Shown here: positions 17,142-25,211 of the stretch, piece by piece | Position numbering within the stretch: position 1 is the stretch's first letter | How the letters are laid out: each line of letters starts with the position of its first letter | Origin: G041228335 sp964580905 | GTDB lineage: Bacteria > Pseudomonadota > Alphaproteobacteria > Puniceispirillales > UBA1172 | Length of the DNA stretch: 44,328 nucleotides | NCBI GenBank assembly: GCA_964580905.1 | Contig: CAZOLR010000018.1 | Coordinates: forward strand, 1 to 44,328 | Direction: 5' to 3' | Made by a program: the position numbers and the translations under genes | The notes under the pieces: model-generated | Seen by the model: only the letters and a program-made list of their open reading frames with translations | Told to the model about the DNA's origin: nothing | Database searches by the model: none

Positions 17142-18170
17142 TTATTTAACGTCAAGACCCATCTGCTTGTAGACTTCGCGATACTGCTTGATCGTAGCCG
17201 TGATCAGATTCTTTGCACCATCCGTATCACGATAGCTGTCAATAACGTTCATGAACTTGCTGTCGTTGAACTTCTGGTAGCTGTCTTCACAATATCCGCG
17301 CTGGAAAGCCCACTGCAGCCACGCGAGACGATCCGCAGGGATGCCCTTGTGCACGAAGAAGCCACGGAAACGGAGCAGAGGTTCAAAATCCATCCCCATT
17401 TCCTTATGGGTCGGAACATCGGCAAACACGCCCGGACGCTCATTGAAGATAGTCAGGATTGGCTTGAAGTTGCCGGCGTCAAGAAATTTACGCACATCCC
17501 CCGGCTGTTCAAACAGGGCATCAACCTGGCCACCAAGCAACGCACCATAGCGCGGCGCACCTTTATCAAAGGAGATCTGCTGGATCTGCATGCCGGTTGC
17601 ATCGGTGATGAACTTCATGGTCACCCGTTCCATCGATCCTTCCTTGGATACGTTGGCAATGGTAGCCTTGCCGCCTTGTGCCTTCACCCATTCAACAAAA
17701 CTTGGCCAATCGGTGTACCTTGTCTCATTGGTGCGGATATAGATCTGCGAGAAAGTCACCTGCGAGGTGACCAGCGGCACCAGATCTTCGGCCGGATTCG
17801 GGCGGCTGGAATCAAGAGCATGCGCCGATGACGCGTCATCGATATGCTCCAGTACAGAGTAGCCGTCGGCAGGTGCGGCCATATAGGCGGTCATACCAAC
17901 CGTACCGGAACCGCCGGGCTTATGGTCACGGTTAATGCTGACACCTGTGAGTTCCGTCACGGCTTCGGCCATGGCTGCGGCAACCTGACCGGATCCACCT
18001 GCAGGGCCGTAGGGCACGATCATGGTAAGAGCACGATCAGGGAAGCCGCCAGGTTTGTCCATGCTGGCCTCTGCGCGGCGGCATTCACCTGCCTGGGCCA
18101 TGCTGGCCACACCAGCAATAGTCGCGGCAATGGCGACCGCTGTGAGTTTCTTTGCTGAAAAAATTGTCAC
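17142..18170 (-). CDS. tctC: TTT transporter periplasmic substrate-binding protein TctC (BUG family)
   Basis: 342 residues. The signal peptide has the core AVAIAATIAGVASMAQA, with cleavage after AQA near residue 27. The family region FPDRALTMIVPYGPAGGSG at about 43-61 and the PGGSGTVG loop near 86-93 bind the carboxylate-like end of the ligand in BUG proteins. It starts with GTG at 18170 behind an excellent ribosome site (GGAGG, 5-base gap). Codons look more selected than in the neighbours, fitting a highly expressed binding protein. It is the first gene of tctCBA-sauST-TauE. The ligand is probably a small anion, with sulfoacetate as the contextual guess. Confidence 0.93.
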   Translation of the reverse strand: MTIFSAKKLTAVAIAATIAGVASMAQAGECRRAEASMDKPGGFPDRALTMIVPYGPAGGSGQVAAAMAEAVTELTGVSINRDHKPGGSGTVGMTAYMAAPADGYSVLEHIDDASSAHALDSSRPNPAEDLVPLVTSQVTFSQIYIRTNETRYTDWPSFVEWVKAQGGKATIANVSKEGSMERVTMKFITDATGMQIQQISFDKGAPRYGALLGGQVDALFEQPGDVRKFLDAGNFKPILTIFNERPGVFADVPTHKEMGMDFEPLLRFRGFFVHKGIPADRLAWLQWAFQRGYCEDSYQKFNDSKFMNVIDSYRDTDGAKNLITATIKQYREVYKQMGLDVK

Positions 18171-18227
18171 GATTTCCTCCAGTTAATATCGTTTTAGCCA
18201 ATTTCTGACTTTTTATTTATACCTGAA

Positions 18228-18256
18228 ATTAAGGAAGGGGATCCGTGTGGTGTCAA
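18228..18256 (-). promoter_or_regulatory. Candidate sigma70 promoter for the tctCBA-sauST operon
   Basis: On the minus strand a perfect TTGACA (18256-18251) is followed after 17 bp by CTTAAT (18233-18228), a 4/6 match to the -10 consensus. This would give a leader of about 50 bases before the tctC start. Confidence 0.5.
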
Positions 18257-18267
18257 CAAAAACTTTA

Positions 18268-18282
18268 GAATTTTTAAAATTC
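18268..18282. repeat. 15-bp perfect palindrome upstream of the tctC promoter
   Basis: GAATTTT-T-AAAATTC is a perfect palindrome about 12 bp upstream of the candidate -35 element. The position suits an activator or repressor operator. It could also be a chance AT-rich symmetry or part of the 3' end of the DUF934 transcript. Confidence 0.4.
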
Positions 18283-18335
18283 AGGCCAAATCAATTCCCT
18301 TGGAGGTATGATTTCACTTGATCATGGGCCAGTCA

Positions 18336-18767
18336 TTACCCTTGCTGAAAATACCCCTGATATGAGATATGCCTGTCCCCGACAGCGTTCAGCCAGTATT
18401 TTTCCGGTATCCGCTCAGCCAGATCACCAGATAAGGCCAGCTCGTTGAACCCGCATTCCAGCGCATGGCGAAACTGACCGACATGGAGATGGCCTTCCGC
18501 ACGCAACGCCCCCATATAGCCGAGGTTACGCAACTTTCGGGCAAGGGAAAATCCACGCCCGTCATGCGGCGATGGAAAGTGAATTGAAACAGCGTCAAAC
18601 CGGCCCAGAACAGGCAACAGGTTTTCGACTTCGGCGGTGTTTTCAAGACAAAGATGTGCCTCCGCAGGAGCCCGTCTTTCAAGCGCCTCTTCAAGACCCA
18701 CTCTGGGACGCCCTGCCCAGTCATCGGCTGTAAATCCCTTATTTGAAACAATTATCCACGTTGCCAT
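18336..18767 (-). CDS. DUF934 family protein, sulfite-assimilation associated
   Basis: 143 residues matching DUF934, recognised by DGRGFSLARKLRNLGYMGALRA in the middle and the downstream HALECGFNELALSG. The biochemical function is not established. The family occurs next to ferredoxin- or siroheme-type sulfite reductases in proteobacteria and is thought to assist sulfite reduction. It starts three bases after the cysI stop, so it is co-transcribed. In many genomes the next gene is cysH (PAPS/APS reductase). Here none follows, and the operon ends before the tctC promoter. Confidence 0.85.
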   Translation of the reverse strand: MATWIIVSNKGFTADDWAGRPRVGLEEALERRAPAEAHLCLENTAEVENLLPVLGRFDAVSIHFPSPHDGRGFSLARKLRNLGYMGALRAEGHLHVGQFRHALECGFNELALSGDLAERIPEKYWLNAVGDRHISYQGYFQQG

Positions 18768-18770
18768 TGC

Positions 18771-20438
18771 CTAGCCTGTCTTTCGGAATTCTGTATTTGG
18801 GTAGAGAACAGATTTGAACGGTGCCATGCCAACCCTCCGGTAAAAAGCAAGGAAGGTTTCCGCCTTATCCGTTCTGTTTTCAAGGTAGAACAGGACGATT
18901 TTCTCAATGGCAAGGATCACGTCTTCCGCCGCGAAACCCGGGCCGGTCCGATCGCCCAGTGTCGCAGCTTCGGTTCCGTCACCGCCAAGGGTGATCTGGT
19001 AGTTTTCAACCCCCGCACGATCAAGCCCGAGAATACCGATATGACCGACATGGTGATGCCCGCATGCGTTGATACAGCCGGATATCTTGATCTTCAACGG
19101 GCCGATATCGTGCTCATCGTGGAGTTCGGCAAATTTCAACGCAATATCTTTGGCTATGGGGATGGACCGGGCGGTGGCCAGGGCACAGTAATCCATCCCG
19201 GGGCAGGCAATGATATCGGAAATAAGCCCGATATTGCTGGTGGCAAGCCCGGCACCGCCAAGTTCTGTATATATGTTCAACAGATACCGGGCCGGCACGT
19301 GAGGAAGAATGATATTCTGCTCATGGCTGATTCTTATCTCATCATAGGCATAACGATTGGCCAGATCCGCAATAACCCGCATTTGCTTTGCGCTGGCATC
19401 CCCCGGTGTCTCTCCCGGTGCTTTCAGCGAGATACTCACGATCCGGTGGCGATGGTCACGGTGTGTGGCCACATTATTCTCGCACCACCTGGCAAAGCCC
19501 GGAGAAAGAGCCTTGTCTTTTTCCAGATCATGATCCCGGGCCAAAGAGAAATCAGGTTGCGCGAAACTTTCACGTATCCTTTTCATCATCTCCTGAGACG
19601 GGCCAACCGTTCCGCGGATAGATTGGAAATGGCTGTCAATCCACCGCCGCGCTTCGTCTATGCCAAGCTCATCGATCAGGATCTTGATCCGGGCCTTGTA
19701 TTTGTTATCACGGCGGCCAAACCGATTGTAGACATGCAGGATGGCATCGATATAAGCCAGCAGATCCTCTTCCGGCAGGAACTCCGTCAACACCCTGCCC
19801 ACTCTTGGCGTGCGCCCGAGACCGCCACCAACCCAGATGCGATACCCTTTCTCTCCTGCCTCTCCCTTAAGGGCCTTGATCCCGATATCATGAAAAGCCA
19901 CCACCGCGCGGTCTTCATCAGAACCGGTAACGGCGATTTTAAACTTGCGGGGAAGGAAGGCGTATTCCGGATGACCGGTGGACCACTGGCGCAGGGTTTC
20001 CGCAACGATACGCGGGTCTTCAACCTCATCGGCAACCGCCCCGGCAAAATGATCCGCCGTCACATTCCGGATGCAGTTACCTGAAGTCTGGATAGCGTGC
20101 ATTTCGACTTCGGCCAGAGCCTCAAGGGCATCAGGCACATCAGGCAGGCGTATCCAGTTGAACTGGATATTCTGCCGTGTGGTGAAATGACCGTATCCCT
20201 TATCATAGGTCTCAGCAATATCGGCGAGCGCGTGCATCTGACGGCTGTTCAGCGTCCCGTAGGGAATGGCCACCCTCAGCATATACGCATGAAGCTGAAG
20301 ATAGAGCCCGTTCTGAAGCCGGAGAGGTTTGAACTCATCTTCGGTCAGGACACCATCAACACGGAGCTTCACGTGCTCCCGGAATTCCCTGATCCGCTGC
20401 CTGAGATACTGGTGATCAAAATCCGTGTACTTATACAT
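18771..20438 (-). CDS. cysI: Sulfite reductase (siroheme, 4Fe-4S), CysI-type
   Basis: Assimilatory reductase taking sulfite to sulfide in the cytoplasm. 555 residues with duplicated nitrite/sulfite reductase ferredoxin-like and siroheme domains. The substrate loop TSGNCIRNVTADHFAG is near residue 113. The C-terminal cluster ligands are in ACPGMDYC and GCINACGHHH (Cys pairs spaced 5 and 3). I start at 20438, which overlaps the DUF2849 stop by eight bases (ATGTATAA), because the alternative at 20468 adds unrelated residues inside the previous gene. Nitrite reductase is the main alternative, but the neighbours CysG, DUF2849 and DUF934 argue for sulfite. No cysJ flavoprotein is present, so the electron donor is probably ferredoxin or an unlinked partner. 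Confidence 0.92.
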   Translation of the reverse strand: MYKYTDFDHQYLRQRIREFREHVKLRVDGVLTEDEFKPLRLQNGLYLQLHAYMLRVAIPYGTLNSRQMHALADIAETYDKGYGHFTTRQNIQFNWIRLPDVPDALEALAEVEMHAIQTSGNCIRNVTADHFAGAVADEVEDPRIVAETLRQWSTGHPEYAFLPRKFKIAVTGSDEDRAVVAFHDIGIKALKGEAGEKGYRIWVGGGLGRTPRVGRVLTEFLPEEDLLAYIDAILHVYNRFGRRDNKYKARIKILIDELGIDEARRWIDSHFQSIRGTVGPSQEMMKRIRESFAQPDFSLARDHDLEKDKALSPGFARWCENNVATHRDHRHRIVSISLKAPGETPGDASAKQMRVIADLANRYAYDEIRISHEQNIILPHVPARYLLNIYTELGGAGLATSNIGLISDIIACPGMDYCALATARSIPIAKDIALKFAELHDEHDIGPLKIKISGCINACGHHHVGHIGILGLDRAGVENYQITLGGDGTEAATLGDRTGPGFAAEDVILAIEKIVLFYLENRTDKAETFLAFYRRVGMAPFKSVLYPNTEFRKTG

Positions 20439-20730
20439 ATTGAGCCTCGTTACCGGCCTGTTTACCATGATGGGGGTTGCCTGGCCCGAGGGCGCGAATA
20501 CGCTCCCGCAATGAAACCGGGGCGACGGGGCCCTGATCTGTCTTCACTGCAATCGCATAGGGGCCGATCAGCTCGCTCGGGGCGGCATTCGCCTTGGCCA
20601 GCGCCCCTTCAACCAGATCTTCGGAGGAAAAAACCTGCGCATCCTCAATCCTGCTGACCCATCCCGACAAGCCGAGATAGATCACCTCGCCTGAGCCAAA
20701 AGAATTAGCCGTAATGACCTTGGGTTCCAT
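20431..20730 (-). CDS. DUF2849 family protein
   Basis: 99 residues of the DUF2849 family, found almost only between cysG and cysI in alphaproteobacteria. The N-terminal part, with GEVIYLGLSGWVSRIEDA, is the conserved core. There is no signal peptide or membrane segment. Function unknown; the strict linkage suggests a role in siroheme insertion or sulfite reductase assembly. Both ends overlap neighbours, by one base with cysG and eight bases with cysI, so all three are translated in a coupled way. Confidence 0.85.
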   Translation of the reverse strand: MEPKVITANSFGSGEVIYLGLSGWVSRIEDAQVFSSEDLVEGALAKANAAPSELIGPYAIAVKTDQGPVAPVSLRERIRALGPGNPHHGKQAGNEAQYV

Positions 20731-22202
20731 CAGCTGATTTCCCTCATTTCACCTGTGACCATATCCTGAACACCAGCATCGCCTGAAACCTGGTGCATTC
20801 TGCTTTCATGGGGTGACAGGCCGTAGAGAATTACCGCCGGCCCCTTCATGCCCTGACCTGCGCAATCTTCGACCATTGTTGCCAGAGACGTTGCCAGCCA
20901 TTTTTCTTCTGCATGCCCGACCGATTGCCCTATAGTCACCGGAGTTGAAGGCGAAGCCCCCTGCATCATCAACCGGCTTCTGATATAGGGAAGCGCCTTC
21001 ACACCCATGTAAATCGCGGCAACCGAACCCGGCCCGGCAAGACGACGCCAATCCTGATCTGCATATCCTTTACGGTCATGTCCGGTGATCAGATGGACAG
21101 CCTGATTGCGGCCACGCCGGGTAAGTGAGATCCCCATATCTGCCGCCGCCGCTGATGCCGCTGTAATACCGGGGACAATCTCAAACTGAAGGCCAGCGCC
21201 GTGCACCGCCTCAATCTCCTCATCGAGGCGTCCGAAAATACCCGCATCACCTGATTTGAGTCGCACCACCCGAAGGCCGGCCTGCGCCTGCCTGATAATC
21301 AGCGCATTGATATCGTCCTGTGACCATGACGGCCCGAACCCCTCTTTGCCAACCTCAATGATCTCTGCCTCACGCCGGCAAAGCTCAAGAACCGGTGCCG
21401 GCACAAGACGATCATGCAGAATAACATCAGCATCATCGATAACCCTGAGCGCTTTCCGTGTCAGAAGATCAGGATCCCCCGGACCGGCGCCGACAAAATG
21501 AATGGGATAGATGGGCGGCTTGCCATCTTCAGGTGGAGCCGAATGGCGCTCTTTATGTCTGCCCAGCAACTCATGCAGCCTAGCCTGCACAGCACCTCTG
21601 AGCGCCGCATCATCCCACCCCTTGTTTTCACGCCGGATGGACGGAACAACCTCATCCAGAAACTCACCCCAGAACCGCCTTCGCGCTGTCCCCGGGGCAA
21701 GCATTTCCACTTTTTCCCGAAACGAACCCATTTCTCGAGCCAGCATTCCTGTGTCTTGCGGCAGCATGGTTTCGATCTGGCTTTTGATCCGCCGGGCCAG
21801 TACCGGTGATGTTCCCTCGGTGCCGATCGCAACCATCACCGGGTCCCGGTCCACCACAGCCGGTGTGATGAAACGTGACCGCGGCTTATCATCGATAACG
21901 CAATAGGGAAGTCCTGCCCCCTCAAATACGGCGATAGCGGCGTCGCGTTCGGCTTCGTCTTCACTGCCGATATAGGCGAATACAGCCCTGGCGCAGTCCT
22001 CCGGGCATACTGGGCGGTCGTAGTGACCAAGATGCCCGTCCCGCACAAGGCGCACGAGATTCGGATCAGTAGCAGACCCGAAGAGGACCAGACCGGCCGA
22101 GGTTTTGGACAGCAGCCGTATCTTGGGGAGGGTGATCGTACCACCGCCCACAAATAGCACCTGACGACCGTTCATCTGCATGTAAACCGGAAAATAATTC
22201 AT
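20730..22202 (-). CDS. cysG: Siroheme synthase CysG (precorrin-2 dehydrogenase/ferrochelatase and uroporphyrinogen III methyltransferase)
   Basis: 490 residues in two domains. Residues 1 to about 210 form the NAD-dependent precorrin-2 dehydrogenase and ferrochelatase (VLFVGGGTITLPKIRLL at the dinucleotide site). Residues about 230 to 465 form the SAM-dependent methyltransferase (FVGAGPGDPDLLTRKALRVI, then RLKSGDAGIFGR). It makes the siroheme needed by the sulfite reductase two genes downstream. The 208 bases upstream hold an AT-rich promoter region but no clear riboswitch. One oddity is the nucleotide-binding loop, which reads TITLPK where family members usually have VAxRK, so the dehydrogenase part may be less typical. 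Confidence 0.93.
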   Translation of the reverse strand: MNYFPVYMQMNGRQVLFVGGGTITLPKIRLLSKTSAGLVLFGSATDPNLVRLVRDGHLGHYDRPVCPEDCARAVFAYIGSEDEAERDAAIAVFEGAGLPYCVIDDKPRSRFITPAVVDRDPVMVAIGTEGTSPVLARRIKSQIETMLPQDTGMLAREMGSFREKVEMLAPGTARRRFWGEFLDEVVPSIRRENKGWDDAALRGAVQARLHELLGRHKERHSAPPEDGKPPIYPIHFVGAGPGDPDLLTRKALRVIDDADVILHDRLVPAPVLELCRREAEIIEVGKEGFGPSWSQDDINALIIRQAQAGLRVVRLKSGDAGIFGRLDEEIEAVHGAGLQFEIVPGITAASAAAADMGISLTRRGRNQAVHLITGHDRKGYADQDWRRLAGPGSVAAIYMGVKALPYIRSRLMMQGASPSTPVTIGQSVGHAEEKWLATSLATMVEDCAGQGMKGPAVILYGLSPHESRMHQVSGDAGVQDMVTGEMREIS

Positions 22203-22410
22203 TTGTTGCTGCCTGTCCTTCCGTGAACAGGAAACACCAAATTATCCGGCCTGAAACGTATCCACGGCGCAAAAAAATAAATTATTTCTCAAATCATGAA
22301 AATTGCAGAAAAGAATTTCTTCTCATGACGTTTACAACGAATTTCCTTGAGCCGGAAATCGCTCGTTCGGAGGGAGAATTCATCATCCGCCCTTGATGGC
22401 AGGGACAATG

Positions 22411-22839
22411 CTATTCTCTGGTTTTCCAGTATTCTTCACCATAATCCTGAAAAATCTCTTCTCCGGGCGCAATATCCCGGACCGCCGAAAAACGAACAAA
22501 ACGATTATCGTCGTCAATTTCCCATTCTGAATTCGCATCGGATGAATGGTTGTACATCATCCCGAACCCCATCACGACAAGATAATCCGTCTTTACGTCG
22601 GGACTGGTGAACAGATAATCATTAAGACGGTTTTCATCCTGAAGATCATCGTCATCAATCACGATATAGGGGCACCGTTCGATCACCTCACCTTTCCTGA
22701 TAGGCACGGCCGCGAACACCCCTTGTCCATGCACCGGTGAATCACCAATAAAGATTTTGGCTTCAGGCACATTCCGGAGGGCGGAGCTGGTATCAGTCCC
22801 CGATGTCTTCACCGCTCTCTTTTTTGAAGGTTTGGCCAT
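22411..22839 (-). CDS. SET domain-containing protein
   Basis: 142 residues carrying a compact SET fold, the domain of SAM-dependent protein lysine methyltransferases. Visible parts are HGQGVFAAVPIRKGEVIE at 38-55, the pseudoknot strand YNHSSDAN at 96-103 and GEEIFQDYGEEYW at 126-138. The catalytic GxG-N-Y set is present, but there is no post-SET cysteine cluster. A lysine-rich N-terminal tail (KPSKKRAVK) precedes the domain. ATG 22839 has a good site (GAGGGAAAG). An upstream in-frame ATG at 22878 lacks one. Stand-alone bacterial SET proteins have poorly known targets. Its neighbours (cysG, polyamine binding protein) do not explain it. Confidence 0.85.
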   Translation of the reverse strand: MAKPSKKRAVKTSGTDTSSALRNVPEAKIFIGDSPVHGQGVFAAVPIRKGEVIERCPYIVIDDDDLQDENRLNDYLFTSPDVKTDYLVVMGFGMMYNHSSDANSEWEIDDDNRFVRFSAVRDIAPGEEIFQDYGEEYWKTRE

Positions 22840-22899
22840 GATCTTTCCCTCAACCTGTTCTGTTTCAGGTTTTTTCATGACCAGGCTTGTCTTTCAAGC

Positions 22900-22927
22900 A
22901 AAAAAGAAGGGGCATTTCTGCCCCTTC
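22900..22927 (-). terminator. Rho-independent terminator of the ABC binding-protein gene
   Basis: A perfect 9-bp stem, GAAGGGGCA (22906-22914) and TGCCCCTTC (22919-22927), with a 4-base loop is followed on the minus strand by six T residues (22905-22900). It lies 34 bases after the binding-protein stop and separates it from the SET gene. Confidence 0.85.
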
Positions 22928-22961
22928 CCATGTTTCTGATAATGTTGGGATATTATCCCGA

Positions 22962-24074
22962 TTACTGGGCCATCCAGGCGTTGAAACGCTCAGAGATTTC
23001 GGCACCGTTATCTGCCCACCAGTCAGGATCGGCAATGACTGTCCGAGCCTGAACTTCTTCACGGTTTGGCATATGCTCAAGGATACGGTCACCAGTGTTG
23101 AACCATGGCTCACCAGCTTCGATGATCTTCAGCGCAGAATTACGCATCGGACCGTAGTTGATGTAACGAGCCTGCTCAGCCTGGGCTTCGGTTGAAGACA
23201 TGTGAGCGGCCAGTTTAAAGGCTTCTTCCTTGTTCGGAGCACCCTTAACAACTACCAGCCATTCTTCTTCCAGAACCTGACCGTCCCAGATGGTCACGAA
23301 AGGCTGACCATCATTCAGAACTGCGGAACCAATACGGCCGTTATAGGCAAGAGACATAACCACTTCACCGGAAGCAACCAGTTCAAGCGGCTTGGCGCCT
23401 GATGACCAGAAGACAACGTGGTCCTTGATGGTGTCAAGTTTGGCAAAAGCACGATCAATACCTGCTTCGGTGTCCATGACATCATAGACATCGTCAATCG
23501 CAACGCCATCAGCAACAAGTGCCATTTCGATCAGTGCGTTACCCCAGGTGTGAATGCCACGCTTACCGGGGAACTTTTCAAGATCAAAGAAATCAGCAAT
23601 CGTTGATGGCTGGGAACCGAAGGATTTCTGATGCTTGGTCTGGCCATTTGATGGGTAGTCTTTCTCACTGTAGAAAGCGGCATAGGACCACCAGATCTGC
23701 GGCACCACGCACTTGTTTGGCAGCGGAACCATCAGGTCTTCAGACATCGGCACACCATCTGGTGTTGGCAGACGATACTCATCAGGAATTTCTTCAAACA
23801 GACCTTCATCACAGCCGGTGCGGGCCTGACCAGGAAGAACGTCAACAATGTCCCACTGAACATTGCCGGATTCGACCTGAGCGCGGACTTCACCGAGACC
23901 ACCGTTGTAGTTGATCCAGTTGATCTTTTCACCAGTCCAGGTTGGTTCATACCCTTTCTGCTGGGATGCGGTGTAGGCACCACCCCATGAAACAACATTG
24001 ACCTCAGCCAAAGCAGAGGTAGCCAATGTCATCGAAGCCAGCGCAGCAGAAGCTACTATGGTTTTTACAGACAT
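22962..24074 (-). CDS. ABC transporter periplasmic binding protein, polyamine (PotD/PotF) type, orphan
   Basis: About 370 residues. A Sec signal peptide (SVKTIVASAALASMTLATSALA) is followed by the mature start EVNVVSWGGAYTASQQ, the hallmark of the spermidine/putrescine-binding family. PSTIADFFDLEKFPGKRGI is the family hinge region. The nearest ribosome site (GGGAG) is 14 bases from ATG 24074 and 8 bases from a TTG at 24080, so the TTG may be the true start. It has its own promoter and terminator and no permease or ATPase genes around it, so it must work with a transporter encoded elsewhere or as a surplus binding protein. Lower GC and regular codon choice suggest high expression. Ligand may be a polyamine or another organic amine. 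Confidence 0.9.
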   Translation of the reverse strand: MSVKTIVASAALASMTLATSALAEVNVVSWGGAYTASQQKGYEPTWTGEKINWINYNGGLGEVRAQVESGNVQWDIVDVLPGQARTGCDEGLFEEIPDEYRLPTPDGVPMSEDLMVPLPNKCVVPQIWWSYAAFYSEKDYPSNGQTKHQKSFGSQPSTIADFFDLEKFPGKRGIHTWGNALIEMALVADGVAIDDVYDVMDTEAGIDRAFAKLDTIKDHVVFWSSGAKPLELVASGEVVMSLAYNGRIGSAVLNDGQPFVTIWDGQVLEEEWLVVVKGAPNKEEAFKLAAHMSSTEAQAEQARYINYGPMRNSALKIIEAGEPWFNTGDRILEHMPNREEVQARTVIADPDWWADNGAEISERFNAWMAQ

Positions 24075-24136
24075 TTTCAAAATAAATTCTCCCAATTCTG
24101 TGTGCTATCGGGGTTTACCCCCATTCATTAGGACGT

Positions 24137-24165
24137 ATCACACCAAGATATCATGCGTCAGTCAA
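24137..24165 (-). promoter_or_regulatory. Candidate sigma70 promoter of the orphan binding protein
   Basis: TTGACT (24165-24160) and TGTGAT (24142-24137) on the minus strand are separated by 17 bp. A small GGGG-TTTA-CCCC hairpin lies in the leader. Good spacing, fair -10. Confidence 0.45.
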
Positions 24166-24239
24166 GGGATTTAGAGAAATCGGGTGGTAATTTAGCCGGA
24201 ATTTTCCAAATTTTAGCCCATAAGACCGTGAACTTTCAC

Positions 24240-25211
24240 CTATGTGCTGAACAAACGATACGCATGGGTGGCAATAGCGGTATCCTGTGCGCCGGTTCCA
24301 GTCAGATCAGCAATGGTGATATCCTCATCACTCTTCCGGCCCGGGGCATCCCCGGCAATAACCGCCCCTAACTCCACCGCCATGGTTTCATCATACGCCC
24401 CGGCCTCCAGCGCCGGGCGCAATTCCCCCAGAAGCCGGGCCTGGGCAATCACATCACAGCAATAGCAATCCGCAAGCCCCGGTATCTTCGGATCAAGTTC
24501 GTTCTTTTCATGCTGGTCTGAGCCCATTGCCGTGATATGGAGCCCGGCATGCAGCCACTCTGCCCTGATCAGCGGGGATTGCGAGGGCGTGGTCGTAATC
24601 ACCATCTGGCTTTCCTTCACCAGAGCCTCAATATCCGGCTCAACACGGACCTTTACATTTCTGTCCCTGAAAACATCATCAAGATCACGGGCGCAAGTTT
24701 CTGCCCGGTCGGGTGACCTTCCATGGATAAGAAGATGTTCAAAGGGACGTTCAAGAAAAGCTGCTTCGGCCTGAAGTCTTGCCTGCACGCCTGAGCCTAT
24801 CACGCCGGCTGTCGTGACCACGGAAGGGGCAAGGTGGCGTGCGGCAACAGCTCCGGCGGCGGCCGTGCGTACATCGGTAAGATAACCGTTATCCATGATT
24901 ACCGCCTTCACCAGCCCCGTATCTGCCGCAAAATACACAACCAGACCGTTCAGGCTGGGCAGGCCAAGCGACGGGTTGTTGAAAAACCCGGGGGAGATCT
25001 TGATGGCAAATCCCTCCAGACCGGGAATATAGGCAGTTTTTACATCAACCTCCCCGTTAACCTCAGGCAGTGACATGGAAAGGATCGGGGGCTGGATGAC
25101 GTCACCCGCCGCCAATTTGCGAAAGGCATCTTCGATGAGATCAACCATCTCCCGGTCAAGAGTGATCTGCCGGCGCAGTTCATCTTCACTGATCATGAGC
25201 ACATCACGCAT
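24240..25211 (-). CDS. eutC: EutC-like protein, ornithine cyclodeaminase/mu-crystallin family
   Basis: 323 residues of the ornithine cyclodeaminase family, NAD(P)-dependent imine-forming or imine-reducing enzymes. The substrate region is GEVDVKTAYIPGLEGFAIKI near residues 54-73. The dinucleotide-binding loop is GVIGSGVQARLQ near 138-149. The later AEWLHAGLHITAMGSDQHEK matches the EutC proteins of ectoine-utilisation clusters. It overlaps the eutB stop by eight bases (ATGCGTGA), so the two are coupled. In the related beta-hydroxyaspartate cycle the same pair of folds (BhcB dehydratase and BhcD iminosuccinate reductase) turns hydroxyaspartate into aspartate. A similar partnership is likely here. 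Confidence 0.85.
   Translation of the reverse strand: MRDVLMISEDELRRQITLDREMVDLIEDAFRKLAAGDVIQPPILSMSLPEVNGEVDVKTAYIPGLEGFAIKISPGFFNNPSLGLPSLNGLVVYFAADTGLVKAVIMDNGYLTDVRTAAAGAVAARHLAPSVVTTAGVIGSGVQARLQAEAAFLERPFEHLLIHGRSPDRAETCARDLDDVFRDRNVKVRVEPDIEALVKESQMVITTTPSQSPLIRAEWLHAGLHITAMGSDQHEKNELDPKIPGLADCYCCDVIAQARLLGELRPALEAGAYDETMAVELGAVIAGDAPGRKSDEDITIADLTGTGAQDTAIATHAYRLFST

Noticed and set aside
18771..20438. Assimilatory nitrite reductase
   Set aside because: The fold alone allows it, but CysG, DUF2849 and DUF934 as direct neighbours mark the sulfite operon.
22203..22410. Riboswitch or operator upstream of cysG
   Set aside because: Only an imperfect TCATGA-flanked AT-rich symmetry was found. 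It is too weak to name.
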